Positions 55,401 to 64,000 of a DNA stretch of 64,000 bases are shown here, piece after piece. Source of the DNA: Glandiceps talaboti (lineage: Eukaryota > Hemichordata > Enteropneusta > Spengelidae); contig NC_135565.1 in NCBI RefSeq assembly GCF_964340395.1, positions 17,142,209 to 17,206,208 of the forward strand, in the 5' to 3' direction. Within the stretch, counting starts at the first letter, position 1, and every line of letters starts with the position of its first letter. The position numbers and the translations under genes are program-made. The notes below the pieces were generated by a model. The model was not told the origin of the DNA. It worked only from the letters and a program-made list of their open reading frames with translations, and ran no database searches.

Positions 55401-56380
55401 ATCCAACGTGAGGACCTCTCACCAACTTTCAGATCACTTCACATTGGGAACGTTGGTGAGAGTTCTACTAATATAATTCAGACTGAGGCAAAAAATATAG
55501 CCTTTCTGAGTTGAAATCCGAGGTTTAAATCCTGATATCTGAAAATTCCCAATCAACCCAGATTACATTGAATAAAAAATAAGTCTAACAAACAATTTAT
55601 GATTTTTCAGTCCCGAAACTTGCTATTATCCATACACTGTATACAAAGCTAAATACACGGTGATTGGTGTATCGCACTCCTTGACTGAGTGGGTCGGAAA
55701 AAAAATAGGTAGACTCACTTGTCATAAATCGATTTATAAATCCACAAAGGCACTGTGACAACTAAAGCAGTCCCTTTACAGACCATTTTTCTTTAGAAAT
55801 AAATAGGCTAAAACAATACTGAATGACAGGCAGTCCAAGGTATGCGAAACCATAAGCGAGCGCGTACTCACGATGCTAGATTAACACACTATTTTACCTG
55901 CGCATTGAAGACGCACAGTAAAAAGACCAGTTTTCAACATTAATGCAGGAAATACAAAGCTAACAATTCAAAATTGTATAAAATGTAAGAAAACAAAAAA
56001 CAGGCGACAGTCAGAGCATGCATGAACTTCGATTTACAATACCATTATTAAGTTCTTGCATTTTGGGGCTAATGAAGTCATAGAGACTAGAGTGGGCGAG
56101 TTTCATCACAGTTAGTATAATCAATGGCACCGTGATAATTCTGACTTTCACTTGAAACTGGACCAGAACAGTCTAGGTCGGACGAGTCGTCATCATCAAT
56201 TCAAAGGCGACGTAACCAAATATACACCGTGAATTCATCTTAGATCGCACCGAGTTGAACAATCATGTCTGTCATTGTAGAATGTAGACCTTTACGCTGT
56301 TTGACCGACTATTGAAGTATAACCCACGTAGGTGATATTTCATTGACCTACATGGAAATGCTTGTAAATACTTTTTGCAA
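52413..56380. other. Giant-element interior, right, no recognisable gene
   Basis: About 4 kb of AT-rich DNA with only short open frames, the longest of about 95 codons at 54837-55121. No domain, RNA gene or element boundary was recognised. Confidence 0.55.
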
Positions 56381-56390
56381 GTAGTAGTAG

Positions 56391-56422
56391 CTCAGACCAC
56401 TCTAGTATTTTAGTGGTCTGAG
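56391..56422. mobile_element. 32-bp palindromic insertion (family B)
   Basis: CTCAGACCACT and AGTGGTCTGAG arms with a 10-nt loop, flanked by GTAGTAGTA on each side (56381-56389 and 56423-56431). The register is ambiguous because the flank is itself a GTA repeat. Confidence 0.6.
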
Positions 56423-56686
56423 GTAGTAGTAAGAGTTTTTGCTAACGTTTACATGCTAGCGTAGTTGTACATGTACGTATACATGTCAGTTCGTATGTAC
56501 ATGTACATTAAATGTAGCTCTCATCATATCATACACTGTACATGTGTGTAACCCTTTTCTTTTGCACCCTCCCCCTCCGCCTTCATGTGGTCAAACACAG
56601 ACAACTAACTAACTAAATAGTGTTACTGTTAGTTTTCTGTGGGTCAAACAATTAGTGTACACGCCTTGAATCACATGCAGGCGAGA

Positions 56687-56945
56687 TAGATTTGAATATT
56701 CATTTGTTTACTGCCCGGTTATGGGGGTGAACTCATGAATATATTCTGAACTAAATGCAAATGTATTCAAATCACTTCCGACTCGCAATCTGAACTATTT
56801 TTCAGATCGAGTATAATCCGATTAGACAGGCGCTAATGGGAAAGTACAGAAACGTCCACCTCATCAGCATAAAAGTACAGAATTGAACTCAATCTGAACT
56901 ATAGTACGGAAAGTGTCGTAAACTGTACTATTTTTTCTACTAGTG
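56687..56945 (-). repeat. Right terminal inverted repeat of the giant element
   Basis: Reverse complement of 40572-40830 without a mismatch that I could find. It ends CTACTAGTG, followed by the TAT duplication. Confidence 0.92.
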
Positions 56946-58560
56946 TATGGGGTCAGAGCTATATTCTACGCTTAACCATGTCTTTAGGAGTGTCATGTGA
57001 GGTTGTAATAGTTGATGTCCATCTTTCACATGTCATGGTTTATGTCTAATCTTACAACTCATGAAATAAATATCTATCATTTAGCCAACTGTGTTAAAAC
57101 AGTCGGGTAGATGTATAGATCTGACCCAGTTGTCCTGTGTATGTTGGGACCACATATTGAAACATGTACAACAGTTCAGTTAATTCGCTCCATATGCTGC
57201 GTTCACTAGATTTTAGATGGAACCACTGTGTATATTCAACTCTTTCTATTAAGCGTATTAAGTACAACATATTTATTTCATATACTTTTAAAATTTGAGG
57301 AATCACATATAAAACGTAGGTCTGTCATTAATAAAGCAGTCAGAGTAAAGATCTCACTCCATAATCTTGTGCATGTTGGGACGACATATTCAAACAGCAG
57401 TTCGGTTAATCCGCTCCATTTAAAATGACACCACTGTGTATATTCAACTCTGTCCATTAAGCATATTAAACATATTTTTTTCTGATACAAATTGTCTTGT
57501 GTTTCTGTCAAACGTGTTTTAAGTTCGATAGATAAAATAGAAAAGACGGCTTATTATTGATCATAGTAGATGATTTAAAGTAGGGATTACACGTTTTTTT
57601 TCAATGATTTCTCCTTCACATAGACCCAACCAAAGAATGAGGACCAGTTGTTTGTTCGTACAATTCTACAATACGTCGTCATCTGCTGAATCTGCTATTT
57701 GATGATTCATTCTATTCAATGAAGAGAGTTTCGGACCATAAATCAGAATTGCTTTCTTTAATTTCTTCTTGTTTCTAAAATAGTATGAAGGCTTTAGTTT
57801 TGGGGTAATAAGAAATCCGTAAGTTATATCAACAGTGAAATCTACTGGGTTTTGTCGCGCAAAAATGTATAACCCTCTCTAGATTCCTAAAACGTCGCCA
57901 TCCTGTGACCAAGAACATGACCCTCCCTGCTGTACACATATGTCAACATGCATGACATTTTAACAAGAATCCTTATTCACTTGCCTACCCAATAATGTTG
58001 TTATCGTTACAGGATATTCTGGTATGTGTGTGTTGCTAGGGGCGTGGTAACGGTTGCTAGATACAATTGTGTCAATACATCTTTAAAAACATTTGCAAAC
58101 TGACACCTCTAGAAATAGACACCAATATTTCAGCCCATCCACCTACCAGTTTTGACGATAATATTTTTTGAACAAATTTTATTTTGTTTGACCTAATTTA
58201 AAGTTGTATAATTATTACGAATGTGATATTCATGTCTTTGTTCATTGTGCTACTTCTGAAAAAAATACATTATCAAAATCTCATCCTGGCTTTCAAAATT
58301 ACTTTTTTTCTATAAAATGAGTGTCGAATTTTCATTATGAACTGTCATCAATGATTTATTTGCCGTATCAAAGTTTGCCACAAATCAACCAGAGTGGCCG
58401 TATTCTTCTCTTTAAGACACAACCTGGGTTTATAAGTTATTTGACTGGTGTAAAAAATACTGACATAAAACCATAATAAAATTATCAAGTATAATGTTAA
58501 TGTATTCTTGCATTCTTAACAAACTTCATAGCATGATTCAAGCAGTTTCCCGCTCGCGAC
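56946..58560. other. Unit 4 intergenic DNA right of the giant element
   Basis: It resumes the foldback region of the array (CTGACCCAGTTGTCCTGTG, CCGCTCCATTTAAAATGAC), then the isolated minisatellite monomer (57970-58080). The CTGT tract of other units is missing. No gene. Confidence 0.65.
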
Positions 58561-58567
58561 ATGGTTA

Positions 58568-58594
58568 TGACGTATACGTCATTAAATGACGTCA
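58568..58594. promoter_or_regulatory. Paired CRE-like palindromes, unit 4
   Basis: TGACGTATACGTCA at 58568-58581 and TGACGTCA at 58587-58594. Confidence 0.5.
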
Positions 58595-58839
58595 TCGAAT
58601 CATTTGTGTGTTATTCCGTACATGCGTAATACCGGGTTTGAGTCCTACCAGTGGCAAATGATGGTTAGACATTCTTCAGTAAATATAGAATACAACAGGT
58701 ATCTCTTACTAAAATCACGCCCCAATAAATATAAACTCATCTTTTAAACATTTAAGTCGGAATCTTCGATATATATTTTTTTGCAATTATACAGTTGTAT
58801 TCAAAATTCAACGGTTTATATAACTGTTTTACTGCAAAT

Positions 58840-59568
58840 TTATATTTGTTTCTTGATGGTGTCACTTTTTTCAGGGTAATCCATCACAGACATCGTGATA
58901 CCAAATTGTGCTGCGTAATACGTTGCCATGACTATTAAATCTTTATTTGGAATTTCCCGCGTAAACCCAATACCGATAGTAAAGTCCGATATAACAAAGG
59001 AGACTGCACCAAGTGCACACAGAAGTTGTCCCAAAGTCCATTTTCCGCTGAATAATTCAAATCTCGCCCACGCTCGCCAAGCCATAAAATATATCAGAAC
59101 CATATAGAAGAGAATTAATGGGACGAAAACACCTTTAAGTCCTGGATAAAGGTACGAATACATCCCTGAGCCGCACATTATGCAAATGAGAAGTATCAAA
59201 GGCTTGATTGGTTTGAGTCCAAACGTGAATGTATAGACCAGTTGCGCAGTGGCAAATGCGAGCACCCCCTTAATGAAGCGATCTTCGGAGATCCCAAGGG
59301 CTATGAGATAATAATCACCGATAGCTGAGAAAAAAAGTCCAGTCAAGATACCGAGTGGATACCGGGCGAATTTCCCCTGCATGTAACAATGAAACAAAAT
59401 AAATACAGCCAGAGAGACGATGGGAAGGAGTTTTATCAGGATTTCGACGTCTTCTGTTGGGGTTAGAGTTGGAGACGTCTTGATACGGAAGTACAGCGTG
59501 ACGGAAAAGAAAAACAAAGTTGATTTCAGTATGTGTTCAATCATCTGTAAAGAAATAGCCGACGACAT
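58840..59568 (-). CDS. TMEM86-family (YhhN) lysoplasmalogenase, intact
   Basis: A single uninterrupted 242-residue frame, normal length for TMEM86A/B. The family hydrolyses the vinyl-ether bond of lysoplasmalogens in internal membranes, releasing an aldehyde and the glycerophospho-base. The protein is almost entirely hydrophobic with about eight membrane segments. The two conserved acidic sites of the YhhN family are visible: G84-D85 in FSAIGDYYLIA and S194-D195 in FVISDFTIGI. The start chosen is the first Met (MSSAISLQMIEH). No intron is needed. It is the only undamaged member of the array; copies in units 1 and 2 are pseudogenes and unit 3 lost it. I did not assign A or B. Confidence 0.88.
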   Translation of the reverse strand: MSSAISLQMIEHILKSTLFFFSVTLYFRIKTSPTLTPTEDVEILIKLLPIVSLAVFILFHCYMQGKFARYPLGILTGLFFSAIGDYYLIALGISEDRFIKGVLAFATAQLVYTFTFGLKPIKPLILLICIMCGSGMYSYLYPGLKGVFVPLILFYMVLIYFMAWRAWARFELFSGKWTLGQLLCALGAVSFVISDFTIGIGFTREIPNKDLIVMATYYAAQFGITMSVMDYPEKSDTIKKQI

Positions 59569-59639
59569 TCATGTTATTAGACAGAATGTACAATATATAG
59601 CTATACACAGAGCTAGACACGTGTATTGTAGTAAATGAT

Positions 59640-60265
59640 AATCACCTTTTGGGGGCGCTATTTATTCCGGGGATTAGCGTCTTTCTGACATTCGTTCGGA
59701 CTAGAGGCATCGCCCATGAAATACTTATATATTATGGGTATGAAAACAGATAACTTCATAACAGTAGATGCAGGCTCCTTTTTGCGCACAGGAATGTGTA
59801 CAGAGCTGCAGGACATACAGTTGAGGAGGACATGGGAGTTGAGGAAGACTAAAAGGCCATTGTGCCGTTCTGATCCGAGCCAGGGAGCGCTTTGAGCACG
59901 GCGTGGGAACGCGCTATATTTAAACGTTTACCCAACATTATCATTATTATTATTATTATTATGATTATTACTATTCGATAGTCAAAATCATTTCTACCGT
60001 TGGTGGCGCTAGCAGATCCTGAAAGTAAGACACTTTCTGTGGGAGAGGTTGACCACCAAACTAACTACATTACTTTGTTATTTATAGTAACTGTTGTAAG
60101 TAATTTAGAAGTGTGGCTATCTGGGGTAGCTATCCAGAGATTTGTCCCTCTATATCCATACCATTGTGAATTGATGCGAGAAAGGCTATTGGCATGGTCA
60201 GTTCAAAGGTCAACCACGACATTATAACGTAATACATGAACTGTGGACATTGATACGCACGGATG
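59640..60265. other. Single-copy intergenic DNA
   Basis: Similarity to the array ends about here. It contains a short (ATT)n tract at 59938-59962 and no supported gene. Confidence 0.55.
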
Positions 60266-60270
60266 GACTA

Positions 60271-60510
60271 GACTGTCGATCGACAGTCGTTCGTGCCTTT
60301 TTGCTACGTTTTATCTAAAACTAAAGTTGTTGCCCCACTCCGATCCGGAGCAATACTATAACCGCGTACTGATCAGCGAGTGCCGGAGTTCGTGCCTTCG
60401 GCAATTGCAGTTCCTATCAGTATGCATTAGTATTCAGTGCTACGGAGCGAGGCGACGACTTTGATTTCGATGAAACGTAGCAAAAAAGGCACGAACGACT
60501 GTCGACAGTC
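60271..60510. mobile_element. 240-bp inverted-repeat (MITE-like) element
   Basis: The left end GACTGTCGATCGACAGTCG continues to TTCGTGCC...TTGCTACGTTT. The right end is the inverse (AAACGTAGC, GGCACGAACG, ACTGTCGACAGTC), giving TIRs of about 38 bp with a 4-bp indel. Flanking GGATGGAC and GGATAGAT may be a decayed 8-bp duplication. Confidence 0.65.
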
Positions 60511-60519
60511 TTGGATAGA

Positions 60520-62270
60520 TCAATATTGATACATGTACGTTGATAACCACAGTCCAAATTGCTTTATGTTTTGTATTACGGCGGTTGTTCAGAGACGTGG
60601 AATGTACTTTGAGTTTTACTGAAATGACCATGTTAACATCCAACTCACCTTGAAGATGTTGTCTTTCCACCTCTGTGACAATTATGTGGTAATCTAAAGC
60701 GAATACGTACACAGTATAAGTAATGAGACTAATGGGTACAGCGAAATGGATACAGCATTGTGCACATGATAAAAATAAAATGCAACGGCATAGCGTGACC
60801 TTTGAACCCAAAGTCATCGCCGTTGGTTATCACACTATGCTATGTCTCACGTGAGATTCCGGTACGTTGCAGTGATGACGAGGCAGTATGTACATTCTGG
60901 TATTGGAGTGGAACCATAATTCAATGGGAATGAAATAATAGAAACGTTAGTTTTAAGCTCCTTAAATATTTTTGAGAAGGTCGCTTATGGAAGTGTCTTT
61001 ACACTACTTTAATATTATTATAATATTTCAGGAACCATTGTTATAATGAAGGTCGGTGGAATACAATAACATTTTAATATGAAAGAGAAGATCGCTTGTT
61101 TGTCTTTTTTAGTCGTTCTTTAGTGTTGTTGTTGTTGCCGTGCCTAATTCTGCAACCACAAGGAACAAAATAGGCTGACGTAAAATACTGTAATAGTGAA
61201 GCGTTTGTATCTGTTGACAAGGACGTGCCCAGAGGACGTACCCAGTAGTGGCGAGGTATGTTTATTTGACAGCAAATTGGCCTTTTTAAAAAACTGTTCG
61301 TACTTTTAATCACTTTTTTCCGTACGAAGCATGCCTAAACTCACAGGAAAGGTGAACATAAACTAGAATCGAATTTGTACCGGGTAACACGCACACACGT
61401 ACAGAGACTATGATATGCGCAGCATTTAGAAATCTAATTGGATGAATCCGAAAACTATGTACACATGCTGATCAATTGTCTAATTGATTAAATGCTAATT
61501 AGATAAATTCCAAAATGACGGAATTTAATTAACTGCCATAATAAAATGTTCTGATTAACTGTCTGTGTTCCACGACTTCCTCTAATCTTTGATATCAAGA
61601 ATAACACGGTTTGATTAAATGATTATTTAATTAAATACCATTGTTATTTACATATTAACTAGTTCGCGGCCACCCTTCAACTAGTTGCATGACTTCGTAA
61701 ATGATTGTTTGAGTACACATGTGTTCTGAATGGAATATTTTACCTCAAATCAGATGGGGTCACGGTTAATTCATGATTGACAAGTTTTAATTAATTAATA
61801 ACCACCTGTCTCACTCTGTAGTGAACATTTTTGACGTGCTCCAATATGACATAGTTTAGCACAGACATCATTGTCTGTGATTCAGTCACCAATGTCCGGT
61901 GCTCGGTACACCATGGTCACTTGTTTGAAAAAGACATTCTCCGATTTAACGAATTCATGCTAAGTTGGAAAAATAGCCCAAATTTAAATGAGGTCCATAA
62001 TATACTCTAGGTGACTATGTACATTCCTTAGCCTGGCCCAACCATGTGTTAATTACCGGGAACACACATTATGCAAACATGACTTTTAAACATGTCAATA
62101 CATTTGGAATAATTGCCTTCGAGTCCCTGCGGCACATGCAAAGCAAGGTTTTCTGTTTTAAGTTCTTGAATTAGGACGCTTACGTCAGGAACAATTACCC
62201 CTGGTGCTTTCAGCTAACTGGTGTACAGTTTTACAGACAGCCGGACTCGTTAAACTAGAAACCATCAGAC
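60520..62270. other. Intergenic DNA upstream of MZT2
   Basis: AT-rich with many AATTA/TTAATTAA runs (61440-61800). No exon, RNA gene or transposon was recognised. Confidence 0.5.
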
Positions 62271-62276
62271 AACTTG

Positions 62277-63164
62277 ATGGCCTCGTTGAAAATGGTAGAC
62301 ATTGCAGCTGGGCTGAGACCGAGAAGATTTTCCGACCAGTTTAAACTTGGTGGCGATGACCCCGATTTGCAGGAATTATGTGTACTTGCAGACATCAATA
62401 TGAACCCTACTATATACCGGTAATTTTTTTGTTTTCAACTTTATTTTTTTTGGTTAAAGGGAAGATGCATAAAATATCACTAGTTATTGTAATGAAATTG
62501 TGAACGCTCTATATTCTCTTGTTTGCTCATGTTCATTGATATGTAGATAGAGAAGAGCTAATCTAAATACAATAACCATACCGTTAAAGCCCAATGTTTG
62601 AATACCACGATCTTGTCTTAGGGCTGTCTTAATAAGATCTTATTCGTCAAAGCAAAATTATTTGAAAAATTATTGTTTTTGTTCACAACCAATTTCTTAA
62701 TAGCACTCCTGAATGTTAATTCTGATCCAATTGAGCCTAAGCCCAAAAAGTTAACATTATTTAATTCAACAGTGATATGTAGACGATAGATAGAAAGAAT
62801 ACATAAATAAAGAAATAAAGAAATAAATTAATAAACACATAAGTTAATAAATTAAATCGTAAATGAATAACAATAGAGAAATAGTCCGCGGAAAATGCAT
62901 TCTCGTAAGCCAGAGCACACATTTTTTCGACACAACGAAATATGGACTGTGCCGTAAAAGGGCTTGGTTTACGGCATTGAGAAATGATGAAATATATAGA
63001 CTAACAAACAAACTCCAAAAGTTGTTGGATGGAGGATGACTTTGTTTTTGTAATGGCTTTTCAGAGTTGTTAGTGGATTATTAAAGATTGGAGTGACACC
63101 GGATGCCCTACATCAAGTTCTGAAGGATATGGCTAAAAAATCGAAGTACATGTATGTGAAGAAG
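62277..63164 (+). CDS. MZT2: MOZART2 (mitotic-spindle organizing protein 2)-like, first two exons
   Basis: Exon 1 is 62277-62419 and exon 2 starts at 63065, joined in phase 2 (GTAATT donor, TTTTCAG acceptor) to read MNPTIYR-VVSGLLKIGVTPDALH, then QVLKDMAKKSK. This matches the MZT2 core, whose human form has ELAQAAGGGIDPDVFKILVD, then LLKLNVAPLAVFQMLKSM. MZT2 is a small helical subunit of the gamma-tubulin ring complex that helps recruit it to centrosomes and spindle poles. The start at 62277 is the first Met after an in-frame TAG; a second in-frame Met (62292) has a better Kozak context. The exon 2 end is uncertain: GTATGT at 63152, GTGCGA at 63165, or read-through to TAA at 63207-63209. A third exon would lie beyond the window. 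Confidence 0.75.
62420..63064 (+). other. Intron 1 of the MZT2-like gene
   Basis: AT-rich, with an interrupted (AAAT/AATA)n stretch around 62795-62870. No element recognised. Confidence 0.6.
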
Positions 63165-63192
63165 GTGCGAATACATTGTCCCTCTGATGTGC

Positions 63193-63395
63193 CAACCCGT
63201 GGATAATATCACAAGCAACGTGATGGAATATTACTAGCCATGAGATGGAATATTACCAGCGACGTGATGTAAATTTTACCATCCACGTGCTTAAATATAA
63301 CAATGCATGCACGTCGTGATGGAATATTACCACCCATGTGAATTAGGCAAAGACGAAATTAATAATCACGTGATGGAATACAGCCAACATACCTT
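63193..63395. repeat. Degenerate ~22-bp minisatellite
   Basis: About seven or eight imperfect copies of CACGTGATGGAATATTACCA, with variants such as CATGAGATGGAATATTACC and CACGTGCTTAAATATAAC. Confidence 0.75.
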
Positions 63396-63646
63396 CAAGA
63401 AGATTATATACACAACATACACATATGATACAGCATGACAACTTGAAGAACTGGTCACAATTGCCACGCTACTTTCTTTCGACAAATATTTCAACATTGA
63501 TTAACTTAATGAATCAATTCCTTTTGATCATAATGTTCAAATGTTTATTTAAACCATAGGTATGTACAAATGAATAAATATTTGTTAATTCCCTGATTTA
63601 TTCAAACGTGAACTAGAGAATAATTTATCTATAGTAGGGGAAATAT

Positions 63647-64000
63647 CAGGGGCGCGTTCGATTTGCACAACCATGATCGTGCCATGATTTATCAATCACA
63701 ATCATGATTTTGCGTTTGATAAATACCAATCACAATCATGATTGGTAATCATAGTAATCATGCTCCCAACCGTGATTGCCGTGATTACAAGATGGCGGAC
63801 AATCATAGGGGGATCGCGCGCCCGTGGCTGACGGCAAGTTAGAAATGACGGAAAACATTAAGTAAATAAACTGAGTTCGGTCTGATTGGTAATTTGTTAT
63901 CATTGTAATCATTTTGACGATGTAAAATCATTTAATTTATCGGAAATATGCGAAACTTTAAAAAAATGTTTACATGTAAGTAATCATGATTGTGATTGAG
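63647..64000. mobile_element. 5' part of a probable hAT-like inverted-repeat element, cut by the window end
   Basis: It begins CAGGGGCGCGTTCGATTTG, typical of hAT termini (CAGGGGCG). Internal AATCACAATCATGATT (near 63696 and 63730) reappears inverted as AATCATGATTGTGATTGAG at the window edge. The other terminus and target duplication lie outside. Confidence 0.45.

Noticed and set aside
60440-60817. 125-codon minus-strand frame
   Set aside because: It runs through the inverted-repeat element and has no recognisable domain or plausible composition.

Overview
The window is animal nuclear DNA: AT-rich, full of microsatellites, with spliced genes using GT-AG introns, non-LTR retrotransposon fossils and small inverted-repeat DNA transposons. 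A marine invertebrate fits best, but I cannot name the species from sequence alone.

Positions 1 to about 59,640 are a tandem segmental duplication with a period of roughly 12.5-12.9 kb. Each unit carries a five-exon plus-strand gene for a single-pass type II membrane protein related to POFUT1-type GDP-fucose O-fucosyltransferases. Only the last exon of copy 0 is in the window (582-724). Copies 1 (8185-13581), 2 (20923-26342) and 3 (32978-38881) are complete, with all splice phases open. Copies 1 and 2 differ by only five predicted residues; copy 3 is more diverged. Upstream of each gene the unit holds a minus-strand TMEM86/YhhN-type lysoplasmalogenase gene. It is intact only in the last unit (58840-59568). 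In units 1 and 2 it is a pseudogene carrying the same LINE 3' end insertion, and in unit 3 it is missing. Between genes each unit repeats the same order: a ~105-bp degenerate minisatellite, GACA/TACA/GAAT/CTGT microsatellites, a foldback inverted repeat, and a paired CRE-like palindrome.

The last unit is split by a 16,374-bp element (40572-56945) with 259-bp terminal inverted repeats that match at every base, CACTAGTAG termini and a 3-bp TAT target duplication. The uninterrupted paralogous units serve as empty sites and confirm the insertion to the base. It looks like a CACTA (EnSpm) element but has no recognisable transposase. Its interior resembles old genomic DNA: three decayed LINE fragments, dispersed repeats, a 154-bp palindrome with a 9-bp target duplication, and several extremely short (22-34 bp) palindromic insertions with 9-bp target duplications. 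These tiny palindromes are the most unusual observation in the window.

Beyond the array (59,640-64,000) lies single-copy DNA with a small inverted-repeat element, the first exons of a MOZART2 (MZT2) gamma-tubulin complex gene (62277 onward), a 22-bp minisatellite and the start of a probable hAT-like element. Nothing suggests the two array genes act in one pathway; they appear simply to have been duplicated together.
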